Notes: generated by a model from the sequence alone, not told the origin. A DNA stretch of 43,032 nt from JBHHXR01 sp046757205 (GCA_046757205.1 JBHHXR010000001.1:1-43032), one strand, 5' to 3'; positions 1 to 9,056 are shown, counted from the first letter of the stretch. A program made the numbers and translations.

Positions 1-413
1 GCGGGCGCCGGCGGCCGTTCGAGATATTGATCAACTCCAAGAACATGGAGCACTACGCCTGGACCGTGGCGCTGACGCGGATGATCTCGGCGGTGTTCCG
101 GCGCGGTGGCGACGTGTCCTTCGTGGTCGAGGAACTCAAGGCCGTGTTCGACCCGCGCGGCGGCGCCTGGGTGGACGGCAAGTATATTCCCTCGATCCTC
201 GCCGCCATCGGCGGGGTGATCGAGCGCCACATGATCGAGATCGGCTTTCTGGCCGGCGAGGGGCTGGGCCTGAAGACCGATCCGCAGGCGCAGGTGGTGT
301 CGGTCGGCGACCGGCCGAGGGCGCCGGCCTGCCCGCGCTGCGGGCAGTTCGCCATGCAGATGATCGAGGGCTGCATGACGTGCATGGAATGCGGGCATTC
401 GAAGTGCGGGTGA
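1..413 (+). CDS. nrdJ: Adenosylcobalamin-dependent ribonucleotide reductase, C-terminal fragment (5' end outside window)
   Basis: Reading is open in frame from base 3 to the TGA at 411-413, so this is the 3' end of a longer gene. The visible part matches the TSCPD-type tail of class II (B12-dependent) ribonucleotide reductases: a helical stretch with YAWTVALTRMISAVFRRGGD, the motif FDPRGGAW and the IPSILAAIGGVIERHM helix. It ends in a Cys-rich module with CPRCG and CMECGHSKCG. In the family the terminal cysteines re-reduce the active site after each turnover of ribonucleotide to deoxyribonucleotide in the cytosol. The family call is firm. Whether the catalytic barrel is on the same polypeptide or on a separate NrdJa-type subunit cannot be seen. 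No gene follows for about 550 bp. Confidence 0.85.
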   Translation, partial: GRRRPFEILINSKNMEHYAWTVALTRMISAVFRRGGDVSFVVEELKAVFDPRGGAWVDGKYIPSILAAIGGVIERHMIEIGFLAGEGLGLKTDPQAQVVSVGDRPRAPACPRCGQFAMQMIEGCMTCMECGHSKCG

Positions 414-960
414 TCGTCGAGCGGGCCCTGCGGGAGACGAAGCACGGGCCATAACGAAGCCCGCCGCGTATTCCCGGATTCAGCCGCCCGCACAGCCGTC
501 CCGGGGCGGATGTCCCGGGCAAGCGCCCGCCCACGCGGCAGGGCGCACGCCCTGCGGTCGGTGCGGCACCGGACGCGGTTGGACGCGACGCGTCTGGACG
601 TGGGGATACCGGGCCGCGTGCCGAAGGGCGGGATTTCACGTCGGATTTGCGGCCGTCATTTCCCGTTGCGCGGCAGATCGGCTTCGCCTCGGCCGCTGTT
701 TCTTCGTTGCCCAACTGCAAACAGCCGCGCAAAAATCTGTTTTTGCTTGACTTTTGTGTCGCACCCCGTCGACTTCGTTCATAGAGTGCAGCGGACAAAC
801 CCGAAGCAATCGGGACCGAAGGACGAGCAGAGTTCATCTGATCCGGGCGGGCTGGCCCCGCGAAACGGCGATTCCGGCGGCGGTTGTGCCGTGATTTCGG
901 TTCCCCGGGCTCCGGCCGCGGGGCCGGGCAGGTGAGGCGCAAGAACTGGGGCAGGCGCGA
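414..960. other. Non-coding gap between nrdJ and the NodT-type gene
   Basis: About 550 bp without a convincing gene. Open frames here (for example 510-935 on the plus strand) have Arg/Pro-rich translations typical of GC-rich shadows. The left half holds GC-rich palindromic DNA: a 7-8 bp inverted repeat at 538-555 (GCAGGGCG / CGCCCTGC) and a repeat copy at 512-546 described separately. These could end nrdJ transcription, but no T-run follows. The right half is less GC-rich around 720-800, where the promoter of the downstream gene probably lies. I could not fix -35 and -10 boxes. Confidence 0.5.
512..546 (+). repeat. Dispersed REP-like GC-rich repeat, copy 1
   Basis: This 35-nt stretch begins GTCCCGGGCAAGCGCCCG and ends AGGGCGC. 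It aligns with the reverse complement of 37517-37554: 32 matches, two mismatches, and gaps of 1 and 4 nt by eye. Both copies lie in intergenic DNA and contain self-complementary CCCGGG cores, as expected of REP-type elements. Confidence 0.4.
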
Positions 961-2562
961 ATGCGGGCAGAACTGGGGTTGGCGGCGGCGGCGCGAAGAT
1001 GCCTTCCGGTCATGCTGTCCGCGACACTTGCCGCCTGCGTCGTCGGTGAGGACTACCAGCCGCCGCAGATCGATCTGCCGGAGAAGTTCGCCAGCGGCGC
1101 CGGCGCGCCGGTGCCGGACCGGGCGCTGGCGCCGTGGTGGGAGAATTTCGGCGACAAGCGCCTGAACGCGCTGGTCAAACGCGGCCTGAGCGAAAACCTC
1201 GACGTGCGGCAGGCGATGGAGCGCGTCATCGCCGCGCAGGCGGTTGCCGATGCCGCCGGCGCGCCGGCCGATCTCGACGCGGCGCTGGGCGCGGCGGTAT
1301 CCGGCGGATCGGGTTCGGCCAGGGTGAGAAGCGCCACCGCCGGGCTGTCGGCATCGTGGCTGCTTGATTTCGTCGGCCGGTACCGGCGCAGCCGGGAATC
1401 GGCGAGCGCCCGTCTCGATGCCGCCTATGCCGATGTCGATGTAGCGCGCCTGGTGTACCTGTCCAATATCGTGTCGGCCTATATCGACGCGCGGTTTTTC
1501 CAGGAGCGGATCGCGCTGAAGAAAAAGGAACTGGAATCGCGGCGCTACACGCTGCAGTCGACCCGGACCCTGCTGTCGGCCGGAAGCGCGACGCGGCTCG
1601 ACGTTCTGCAGGTCGAGGGGCTGGTAAACTCGACGTTGTCGGATCTGCCGCCGCTGGAAACCGGCTTCTTCCGTTCGGCGCACCGTATCGCGACACTGCT
1701 GGGGCTGCCGGCGGCAACCTTGCGCGCCGAATTGTCGAAGGGCGCTCCGCAGCCGATTCCGCGGGCGCGCATCGCCAGCGGCGTGCCGGCCGATCTCCTC
1801 CGCATCCGCCCGGATATCCGCAGCGACGAGCGGCGCCTGGCGGCGGCGGTTGCCGAGGTCGGCATTGCGCAGGCGCAGATGTACCCCAGCGTTTCGCTGC
1901 TCGGTTCGGTCACCGCGACGGCGGTATCGCCGGGCGCTTCCGGAAGCACCTGGAGCTTCGGGCCCTCGATAGACATCCCGATACTCGACAACGGCAGGCG
2001 CCGGGCCAATGTCGCGGTCGCCGAGGCGACCGCGCGTGAGCGGTACCTGGCGTGGAGATCGACGGTGCTCGCCGCCGTCGAGGAGGTCGAGAACGCGCTG
2101 GCGGCGATCGGCCGCGACCGGCGCACGATTGCCGCCGCGAGAAATTCGGTCGAAGCCTACGAAAAGGCGCTGGAACTGGCGCTCACCAGTTTTGTCATCG
2201 GCGAGGCCACGTTCCTCGAAATCCTCGACGCCGAGCGGTCGCTGGCGACGGCACGGACGACGCTGGCCCGGAGCCGCCGACAGCTGGCGCTGGACTACGT
2301 GGCTCTGAATATCGCGTCCGGCGGCGGCTACAATGCCGCGACCGACGTGAAGCCGGCCAGGGCCGCCGTCGCGGCGGCGGCGCGCGAGGCGCCGGCGGAT
2401 CGCGGCGATCCGGTAGCCGTGCGCGTTGTCAAGCCGGGCGAGACGGTCTACCGCATTGCCCTGCAAAGCGGCGTCAGCGTGGATGCGCTGGCGAAATTCA
2501 ACGGGATTTCACCGCCCTACACGATCCGCGTCGGCCAGAGGCTGATGATACCGCCCCGTTAA
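961..2562 (+). CDS. NodT/TolC-family outer-membrane efflux lipoprotein with C-terminal LysM domain
   Basis: The 533-aa product is an outer-membrane factor of the RND/type I efflux class, which forms a trimeric channel from periplasm to exterior. A lipoprotein signal ends in L-A-A-C (residues 23-26). The PWWENFGDKRLNALV segment and later Ala/Leu-rich coiled helices, with PADLLRIRPDIRSDERRLAAA at about 280, are typical of NodT proteins. Unusually, the last 47 residues (487-533) form a LysM module containing PGETVYRIALQSGVSVDALA and VGQRLMIPPR, which in other proteins binds peptidoglycan. ATG 961 is chosen because it gives a complete lipoprotein signal. No membrane-fusion protein or RND pump gene is adjacent, so the partner is unknown. 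The stop overlaps that of the convergent gene. Confidence 0.88.
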   Translation: MRAELGLAAAARRCLPVMLSATLAACVVGEDYQPPQIDLPEKFASGAGAPVPDRALAPWWENFGDKRLNALVKRGLSENLDVRQAMERVIAAQAVADAAGAPADLDAALGAAVSGGSGSARVRSATAGLSASWLLDFVGRYRRSRESASARLDAAYADVDVARLVYLSNIVSAYIDARFFQERIALKKKELESRRYTLQSTRTLLSAGSATRLDVLQVEGLVNSTLSDLPPLETGFFRSAHRIATLLGLPAATLRAELSKGAPQPIPRARIASGVPADLLRIRPDIRSDERRLAAAVAEVGIAQAQMYPSVSLLGSVTATAVSPGASGSTWSFGPSIDIPILDNGRRRANVAVAEATARERYLAWRSTVLAAVEEVENALAAIGRDRRTIAAARNSVEAYEKALELALTSFVIGEATFLEILDAERSLATARTTLARSRRQLALDYVALNIASGGGYNAATDVKPARAAVAAAAREAPADRGDPVAVRVVKPGETVYRIALQSGVSVDALAKFNGISPPYTIRVGQRLMIPPR

Positions 2563-3188
2563 TCCGGTGTCTCCGAAATCCGCCGCATGATTCGGGTTCC
2601 AGCGGCGTTCACCCGGTTCGCCGCCCGGCGGCGCGGGCGGGTGAAACGGTAGATCGCGAGGAGCGAGACCGGCACCACGTAGATCAGGAAATCCCGCAGG
2701 TGGAACTCGACCAGCAGCCAGTGCGCAAGCGCCAGCGCGGTGGCGGCATATCCCCAGCGCTGCAGTTTCTTCCAGGTCGGCCCGAGGCGGCGGACCGAGT
2801 AGTCGTTCGAGGTTGCCGCCATGGCGGCAAGGATCACCACGCTCAGCCACCCGGGAAGCACCGCGCGGTCCGTGAAACTGGCGCCGATCGCCGCGAGGTC
2901 GGAGCCCGCCACGAAATACACCGTGTGCCATGCCGCAAAGGAAAATCCCGCAACGCCGATATACCGCCGGCGTGAAGCCAGCCAACGCGTCCAGCGGGCG
3001 CGTGGGAACATCATGCACAGCGGTGTTATGGACAGCGCGACGACCAGCAGCCGCGCGCTGTAGATGCCTGTCTTGAACAGCAGCACGCCGTTCGGCACGT
3101 GGACCAGCAGATCCAGACGCAGAACGTTGATTGCCGGCACCGCAAGTAATGCCCAGAAAATGTAACGATTGTTCACGGTCGACAACAT
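2559..3188 (-). CDS. MsrQ/YedZ-like ferric-reductase-type haem membrane protein
   Basis: The 209-aa polytopic protein has about six hydrophobic segments and a ferric-reductase-like transmembrane core. Conserved histidines in AAWHTVYFVAG and ALALAHWLLVEFHL are placed like the haem ligands of the MsrQ/YedZ family. MsrQ passes electrons from the quinone pool or a flavoprotein to the periplasmic reductase MsrP. No msrP gene lies next to this one, so the electron acceptor is unknown. The start is ATG 3188; a TTG two codons upstream is less likely. It converges on the NodT-type gene and the two stop codons overlap by two bases (2559-2562). The long upstream gap is shared with the divergent glycosyltransferase gene. 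Confidence 0.72.
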   Translation of the reverse strand: MLSTVNNRYIFWALLAVPAINVLRLDLLVHVPNGVLLFKTGIYSARLLVVALSITPLCMMFPRARWTRWLASRRRYIGVAGFSFAAWHTVYFVAGSDLAAIGASFTDRAVLPGWLSVVILAAMAATSNDYSVRRLGPTWKKLQRWGYAATALALAHWLLVEFHLRDFLIYVVPVSLLAIYRFTRPRRRAANRVNAAGTRIMRRISETPD

Positions 3189-3411
3189 CGGCAACGTTCC
3201 GGATATCCACGGTTATGTTCGGTATCCGGCGGTTCGTAAAGCTGGCGCCGCCGCCTGCATACCTATCGCCGGCCGCCGTGACGTTCGCGCCACGCGCGCC
3301 GGTTCCCGAAGACCGACGGCTTGAGGCAGGGTGCGGTTTGCGGCAGTCTCGCGGCCGTCATCAGTGCGGGCGGTATCGCCGGGCTGCATCCGAAACTGGA
3401 AGTTCACCACC

Positions 3412-4680
3412 ATGGCCGCTCTGAGAATCGCGATGCTGACGACATTTTATCCGCCCCACAGTTTCGGCGGCGACGCGGTCGGCGTTCAGCGCCTTGCCCG
3501 CGCGCTGGTCCGGCGCGGGCACGAGGTGACGGTGATCCACGACGCCGACAGCTACCGGACGCTCGGAGGACAGCCGTCGGAGGCGCTGTCCTCGGCCGAC
3601 GATCCGACGATCGTCCCGTTGAAAAGCCGCTGGCCGCTGATGTCCAATCTCCTGACCCAGCAGCTCGGCATGCCGGTGGTCCACGGCGGCCGGATTTCGC
3701 GGATAATCGAGAGCGGGAAGTTCGATATCATCTGGCACAACAACGCGTCGCTGGTCGGCGGGCCCGGCCTGCTGTCGCTGGGCCGGGGGCTGAAGGTCTA
3801 CGAGGCCCACGAACACTGGCTGGTCTGTCCCATGCATGTGCTGTGGCGCTACAACCGGGAGCTCTGCGACCGGCGCGACTGCCTGCGCTGCACCCTCAGC
3901 TTCCGGCGCCCGCCGCAGCTTTGGCGTTACACCGGGATGCTGGCGCGCCACGCGCGGGAAGTCGATTTGTTCATCGCCAAGAGCGAATTCAGCCGCGGCA
4001 AGCACAGGGAATTCGGGTTCGAACCGGACATGGAGGTGATCCCCTACTTCCTGCCCGACCTGCCCGCTTCCCGGGAAGTCGCGGCGCACGACCGCCCGTA
4101 TTTCCTGTTCGTCGGCCGGCTGGAAAAGATCAAGGGGCTCCAGGATGCCTTTCCGGCCTTCGAGCAGGATACCGGGGCCGATCTCCTGATCCTCGGCGAC
4201 GGCGAATATGCCGGCGAACTCAGGCGCCTTGCCGGTGGCAATCCGCGGATCCGGTTTCTCGGGCGCAAACCGGTGGACGAGCTGAACGCCTACTACCGCG
4301 GCGCCATCGGGTTGTTGGTCCCCTCCGTGTGCTACGAGACCTTCGGCATCATCCTGATCGAGAGTTTCAGGCTCGGCACGCCGGTGCTGGCCCGGCGGCT
4401 GGGGCCGTTTCCCGAGATCGTCGAGCGATCCGGCGGCGGCGTGCTGTTCGACGACGCCACCGAGCTGGAAGAGGGCATGCGCCGGATGCGCGGGGACGGG
4501 AAACTGCGCTCGCGGATGGCAAAATCCGCGCGCCGGGGGTTTGACGCCTTCTGGCGCGAGGACAGGGTTCTGGCGGCCTACGGCGCGGCGCTTGCCCGCG
4601 CGGCACGGAAATCGGGAAACACCGGGCTGGCCGGCCGGCTCGAGGCCGGCGTGTTCGAAGACGGCGGCAAGGAGGTTTGA
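3412..4680 (+). CDS. GT4-family glycosyltransferase
   Basis: The 422-aa protein is a GT-B retaining glycosyltransferase of the GT4 family, expected to transfer a sugar from a nucleotide donor to a lipid-linked or polysaccharide acceptor at the cytoplasmic membrane face. The N-terminal domain opens with RIAMLTTFYPPHSFGGDAVG and ARALVRRGHEVTVI. A Cys-containing stretch follows at about 145-165 (CPMHVLWRYNRELCDRRDC). The C-terminal domain has FLFVGRLEKIKG, ILGDGEYAGEL and the donor-binding E-x7-E in YETFGIILIESFRLG. ATG 3412 is chosen because it starts directly on the first beta strand; upstream codons encode no conserved sequence. It opens the polysaccharide locus, and its stop overlaps the next start (TGATG). 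Confidence 0.9.
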   Translation: MAALRIAMLTTFYPPHSFGGDAVGVQRLARALVRRGHEVTVIHDADSYRTLGGQPSEALSSADDPTIVPLKSRWPLMSNLLTQQLGMPVVHGGRISRIIESGKFDIIWHNNASLVGGPGLLSLGRGLKVYEAHEHWLVCPMHVLWRYNRELCDRRDCLRCTLSFRRPPQLWRYTGMLARHAREVDLFIAKSEFSRGKHREFGFEPDMEVIPYFLPDLPASREVAAHDRPYFLFVGRLEKIKGLQDAFPAFEQDTGADLLILGDGEYAGELRRLAGGNPRIRFLGRKPVDELNAYYRGAIGLLVPSVCYETFGIILIESFRLGTPVLARRLGPFPEIVERSGGGVLFDDATELEEGMRRMRGDGKLRSRMAKSARRGFDAFWREDRVLAAYGAALARAARKSGNTGLAGRLEAGVFEDGGKEV

Positions 4681-6263
4681 TGGGCCGGTCGGCAGGCCAC
4701 GACAAACCCGATATCGTGATCGGTTCCGGGCCATCGGGCGTGGCCGTGGCTTCCGCGCTGCTGGCGCGCGGCCGACGCGTGACGATGCTCGATGCCGGCA
4801 GGCGCCTCGGCGAAGCGGCGAGCGAACGGCGCGACGAACTCGGGGCTCTTGAGCCGGCGGCCCACGCGCCGGAAATGATCGCCGCTTACAAGCGACCACA
4901 GCTCGGCGCGCCGGACGGCACCATCATGCGCTTCGGGTCGCGTTTCGCCATGGAAGAACCGGACGCCACCTTCGCCGATCCGCCGCCGTGGATCGGCGTC
5001 AGGTCGTCGCGGGCGCGGGGCGGCCTGAGCAATGTCTGGGGCTCCGCCGTGCTGCCCTACCGCCAGCAGGATATCGCCGACTGGCCACCGGAGGCGCGTG
5101 ACCTGGCGCCGCATTACGAGGCCGTGGCGGAGTTCATGCCGGTGGCGGGGCGGCGCGACGCCGTCCAGGAGCTGCTGCCGGATTTCGACATGTCGGGGCG
5201 GCGCCCGCTGACGGAGAGCCCGCAAGCCGGAAAGATACTCGCGAGGCTGGAGAAAAGCCGGCCTCGGCTGAACGCTCTCGGCGTTCACGCGGGAGCGGCG
5301 CGCCAGGCGGTCGGCGAAGGCTGCAGGCTGTGCGGACTGTGCCTGTACGGGTGCCCGTACCGGTTGATCTTCTGCGCTTCCGGGACGGTCGGATCCTTGA
5401 AGGCAAATCCCGCGTTCGACTACGTGCCGGGACACCGGGTGGTTTCGGTCCGCGAAGACGGCGAGAGCGCCGCCGCGGCGTGTCTGCTTGACGGCGGCGG
5501 CGGCAGGGAAGTGGTCGGCCGGCGCGTCTTCCTGGCCGCCGGCGTTCTTGAGACGACGCGGATCATGCTGGCGTCGTTCGGCAAGGCGGAGGAGGAACTC
5601 CTGCTGTCTGACAGCCATTACGCGCTGATGCCGATGCTCGGCGCCGGTTTGTCCCGTCCCCGGCCCGACCGGACGCGGCTGCACACGCTGACGCAGATTT
5701 TCGTGGAGATCCTCTCGCCGGAGATATCGCCCTATGTGATCCACTCGCAGCTTTACACCTACAACGATTTCTATGCGCGGGAGATGCGAGGCCGGTATGG
5801 GCGGCGGGTTCCCTTTTCGCGGCCGCTCTTCGAGTTTCTTGGCCGCCGCCTCGTGGTCGCGCAGACCTTTCTGCATTCCGCGCACTCGGGGCGGATCGGG
5901 CTTCGGCTGGCGACGGGCGACGGCGACAACCGGCTGGCTGCCCGGTTTGTCGAAAATCCCGATACCGTCGGGATCATGCGCCGGGCGCAGCGCCGTCTTG
6001 GCGCGGCGATGCGTTCGGCTGGACTGTTCGCGCTCCTGCCGGCGGTGTCGCACGGCCAGCCGGGATCGAGTTTCCATTGCGGGAGCACCATGCCGATGCG
6101 GCGATCGCCGTCGGGATGGCAAAGCGACCCGGTCGGCCGGCCGGCCGGCCGTGGGCGGGTTCACGTCGTGGACGCGTCCGTGCTGCCGACGATTCCGGCG
6201 ACCACGATCACCTTCGGCGTCATGGCGAACGCGCACCGAATCGGAATGGCGGCACCGGTCTGA
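4680..6263 (+). CDS. GMC-type FAD oxidoreductase with CxxCxxCxxxCP motif
   Basis: The 527-aa protein is a glucose-methanol-choline family oxidoreductase. It has an N-terminal FAD-binding fold (DIVIGSGPSGVAVASALLAR, then LDAG) and the GMC C-terminal signature (VVDASVLPTIPATTITFGVM). The FHCGSTMPM segment holds a likely active-site His. Residues 215-226 read CRLCGLCLYGCP, a ferredoxin-like CxxCxxCxxxCP pattern that could bind a 4Fe-4S cluster; that is inference from the motif. No export signal is visible. The start overlaps the GT4 stop by one base, with GGAGG four bases upstream. Its place suggests oxidation of a sugar or polyol unit of the glycan, but the substrate is unknown. Confidence 0.8.
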   Translation: MGRSAGHDKPDIVIGSGPSGVAVASALLARGRRVTMLDAGRRLGEAASERRDELGALEPAAHAPEMIAAYKRPQLGAPDGTIMRFGSRFAMEEPDATFADPPPWIGVRSSRARGGLSNVWGSAVLPYRQQDIADWPPEARDLAPHYEAVAEFMPVAGRRDAVQELLPDFDMSGRRPLTESPQAGKILARLEKSRPRLNALGVHAGAARQAVGEGCRLCGLCLYGCPYRLIFCASGTVGSLKANPAFDYVPGHRVVSVREDGESAAAACLLDGGGGREVVGRRVFLAAGVLETTRIMLASFGKAEEELLLSDSHYALMPMLGAGLSRPRPDRTRLHTLTQIFVEILSPEISPYVIHSQLYTYNDFYAREMRGRYGRRVPFSRPLFEFLGRRLVVAQTFLHSAHSGRIGLRLATGDGDNRLAARFVENPDTVGIMRRAQRRLGAAMRSAGLFALLPAVSHGQPGSSFHCGSTMPMRRSPSGWQSDPVGRPAGRGRVHVVDASVLPTIPATTITFGVMANAHRIGMAAPV

Positions 6264-6505
6264 AGGTGGCGATTCGCCATGCTTCGGGCGCCGATGCCGG
6301 GTCGGTTGAAGGCCGCGTTCTCCGATCAATCCGCCGTTTTGCCTTCAGGATTCCCCGTGGGAGAGGGATTCCGGTCACATTCTGCGCACATGTCAAAAAG
6401 AATTTCGCCGTATTTGAGTGAAATATGGTATCAAGCCGGTTGTCGGGGAATCGTGCACTGGATCCGAGTGTATGCGTTTGTGTTGGTTTATCGGGGGATG
6501 TGATA

Positions 6506-8038
6506 GTGGATCCGTTTACTTCAATCACCGCTGGGGGCGGTGAGACTGCCAGAACTGTTGCGATCATCGGGGGCGGGCCTGCTGGCCTGACCGGTGCGTA
6601 TGAGTTGCAGAAACGCTGCGACGATCACGTGCCCATCGTTTTCGAAGGCGGCGATCTGGTCGGCGGGATCGCCCGAACCGAAAGCCACAAGGGCTTCCGG
6701 TTCGATATCGGCGGCCACCGGTTCTTCACCAAGATACCGGAAGTCGAGCAGGTGTGGCATGAGATCATCGGCGACGATTTCATCACCGTTCCGCGGCTCA
6801 GCCGCATCTATTACCGCGGAAAGTTCTTCAACTATCCGCTGAAGCTGTTCAACGCGTTGTCGAATCTCGGCGCCTACGAATCCTTCCGGATCGCCGCCAG
6901 CTTCGGCAAATGGCTGCTGTTTCCTCACAAGAAGGAAGAGACCTTCGACCAGTGGGTGATGAACCGGTTCGGCGGACGGCTCTACATGCATTTCTTCCGC
7001 TCCTATACGGAAAAGGTCTGGGGAGTTCCGTGTAACGAGATCAGCGCAGACTGGGCGGCGCAACGGATCAAGAACCTGTCGCTGGTGAAAGCGGTGTGGA
7101 ACGCGATCAGCGGCGCCAACGACACCTCGAGCCTGATCGAGGAGTTCCAGTATCCGCGCCTCGGGCCGGGCATGATGTGGGAAGCCATGCGCGACCGTAT
7201 CCGCGAGGATGGCGGCGAAGTACGCATGCAGAGCCGCGTGGGGCGGATTTTCCGCAACGGCAAGCGCGTCACCGGCATCGAAGTGACGGAGCGCAACCCG
7301 GAAACCGGCAAGGAACGGTCATATGTTCAGCACGCCGACGAGTTCATCAACTCGATGGCGCTGAGCCAATTGATCGAGAGTTTCGAACCGGCGCCGCCGG
7401 ATGAGGTCGTCGAGGCTGCCCGCAAGCTCAAGTATCGCGATTTCATGATAGTGACCCTGCTGCTGAACCACGCCGATCCGTTCCCGGACAACTGGATCTA
7501 CGTGCACAGCAACGGCGTGAAGGTCGGGCGCATCCAGAATTTCCGGGCGTGGTCCAAGGACATGGTGCCGGAGGAAAACCGCGCCTCGATCGGCATGGAG
7601 TATTTCTGCAACGAAGATGAGCCGCTGTGGTCGATGTCTGACGAGGACCTGATCGAGTTGGCGGGGTCCGAGCTGGAGAAAATCGGTCTCGCCAAGGCGG
7701 AACATGTGATCGACGGTGCGATAATCAGGCAGCCCAAGGCGTACCCGGTATATGATTCCGAGTACATGGAGGTCTTGAAAGTCATCAAGGACTGGGTCGT
7801 TCAGCTCGAAAACTTCCAGACGGTCGGGCGCAACGGTCTGCACCGCTACAACAACCAGGACCACTCCATGCTGTCCGCGATGCTGGCGGCGCAGAACATC
7901 CTTGGTGCCAAGCACGATGTCTGGGAAGTCAACGTGGATCGCGCCTACCATGAGGAATTTCAGACCAAGCCCTACCGTCCGGCCGGCCGCAGGAGGTTAG
8001 CGCCGGACGTGCTGAAGCCGCAGCGTGTCAGCCGGTAG
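6506..8038 (+). CDS. FAD-dependent UDP-galactopyranose-mutase/amine-oxidase-like enzyme, copy A
   Basis: The 510-aa flavoprotein has a Rossmann start (VAIIGGGPAGLTGAYEL) and GGIARTESHKGFRFDIGGHR. It also has FFNYPLKLFNAL, a KVWGVPCNEISADWAAQRIK segment and a C-terminal FAD-contact motif, GRNGLHRYNNQDHSML. These place it with the protoporphyrinogen-oxidase/UDP-galactopyranose-mutase-like proteins often found in polysaccharide loci; the reaction is not established. GTG 6506 is chosen because GGGGG at 6493-6497 is well spaced and homologues begin just before the Rossmann strand. GTG 6500 and ATG 6425 are alternatives. The AT-richer 240-bp region before it probably carries a promoter. A second enzyme of this type is at 16335-17777. 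Confidence 0.85.
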   Translation: MDPFTSITAGGGETARTVAIIGGGPAGLTGAYELQKRCDDHVPIVFEGGDLVGGIARTESHKGFRFDIGGHRFFTKIPEVEQVWHEIIGDDFITVPRLSRIYYRGKFFNYPLKLFNALSNLGAYESFRIAASFGKWLLFPHKKEETFDQWVMNRFGGRLYMHFFRSYTEKVWGVPCNEISADWAAQRIKNLSLVKAVWNAISGANDTSSLIEEFQYPRLGPGMMWEAMRDRIREDGGEVRMQSRVGRIFRNGKRVTGIEVTERNPETGKERSYVQHADEFINSMALSQLIESFEPAPPDEVVEAARKLKYRDFMIVTLLLNHADPFPDNWIYVHSNGVKVGRIQNFRAWSKDMVPEENRASIGMEYFCNEDEPLWSMSDEDLIELAGSELEKIGLAKAEHVIDGAIIRQPKAYPVYDSEYMEVLKVIKDWVVQLENFQTVGRNGLHRYNNQDHSMLSAMLAAQNILGAKHDVWEVNVDRAYHEEFQTKPYRPAGRRRLAPDVLKPQRVSR

Positions 8039-8040
8039 GA

Positions 8041-9048
8041 ATGGGCACCGCTTCTGTGCCGTTACATTTTTGGTCGAGATTCTGGACGCTTGTTCTTCTG
8101 TTTGGCCTCTTTGTCGTCAGTCTCGGACTGGCGGCAGCCGCGACCGGCTGGCAGGAAGCCATCGCGGCATTCGGCCGGATCGGGCGTCTGGAGTTGCTGG
8201 CGCTGCTTGGTCTGTCGGTCGTTAACTACGTCATTCGGGCGGTACGTTGGAGCATCCTGACCCGGACCGTCGGCGTGGGCGGCGGGATCGCTCAGGAATT
8301 CAGGCATTACTTCGGAGGGTTGGCGTTTATGGCGACGCCCGGCCGGCTCGGTGAGTTCGTGCGCCTCCGGTGGCTGTCGCGCGAGGCCGGTGTCCCGGTT
8401 CACCGCGTGCTTCCTGCGGCCATCGCCGAGCGCGCCTTCGACCTGGCCTCCGTCGGCTTGCTTCTTGTCCTGTCCCTGGCTCTGTCCGCGTTCGGACCGG
8501 GATACATCTGGCTGCTGGCGGTCGTCGCCTTGTCGCTTGCCTGGATAGCGTCCAACTCGAGATTGCTGCAGGCCATTGTGACCTTCGCCTGGCGCGCGGT
8601 CGGACGGCTGCCGAGGGTATTTGCCCGCGCGCGGCTGATGGCGAAGGGGATCGGTATCTTCACCCGCCCGGGCGCCGGCGTTCCGATACTGCTTATCGGC
8701 GGATTGGGCTGGTTCTGCGAGGGTTGGGCTTTCGCTCTTCTTCTCGACTGGATGGGGGCGCCGCTTCCATTGTGGGCGGCGGTGGCGATATTTCTGACGT
8801 CGATGACGTCGGGCGCGCTTGCCGGGATGCCCGGTGGCCTCGGAGGCGCCGAGGCGGCGATGGTCGCACTGCTGCTGTTCGCCGATGTTCCCGCCGAGAT
8901 TGCCTTGCCGGCAACCGCGCTTATCAGGGCGGTCACCATGTGGTTCGCCATTCTGGTCGGTCTCATCGTCTTTCCTTTCGCGGAGGCAAAGTCGAAAAGC
9001 CATGCAATATTGCCGGCCCGCGACAATCGGGTCAGAAAACAGAGTTAA
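8041..9048 (+). CDS. UPF0104/LPG-synthase-TM-like membrane protein, copy A
   Basis: The 335-aa integral membrane protein has about eight hydrophobic segments. Family marks include NYVIRAVRWSIL, the Gly/Pro segment FMATPGRLGEFVRLRWL, AAIAERAFDLASVGLLLVL and MPGGLGGAEAAMVALLLF. The family is related to the flippase half of MprF and to proteins proposed to move lipid-linked sugars; no member's substrate can be read off sequence. It starts two bases after the FAD-enzyme stop, so the two are probably co-translated. A second family member at 15322-16338 also adjoins an FAD enzyme. The GGA nearest the ATG is too close for an ideal ribosome-binding site, which points to coupling. Confidence 0.85.
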   Translation: MGTASVPLHFWSRFWTLVLLFGLFVVSLGLAAAATGWQEAIAAFGRIGRLELLALLGLSVVNYVIRAVRWSILTRTVGVGGGIAQEFRHYFGGLAFMATPGRLGEFVRLRWLSREAGVPVHRVLPAAIAERAFDLASVGLLLVLSLALSAFGPGYIWLLAVVALSLAWIASNSRLLQAIVTFAWRAVGRLPRVFARARLMAKGIGIFTRPGAGVPILLIGGLGWFCEGWAFALLLDWMGAPLPLWAAVAIFLTSMTSGALAGMPGGLGGAEAAMVALLLFADVPAEIALPATALIRAVTMWFAILVGLIVFPFAEAKSKSHAILPARDNRVRKQS

Positions 9049-9056
9049 GAGTGTTC

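Noticed and set aside
510..935. Possible 141-aa protein between nrdJ and the NodT-type gene
   Set aside because: Arg/Pro-rich translation, no ribosome-binding site, overlaps palindromic DNA.
136..2466. Long minus-strand open frame opposite the NodT-type gene
   Set aside because: The translation is Arg/Pro/Gly-rich without motifs, and the plus strand carries a clear family protein; it is a GC-skew shadow.
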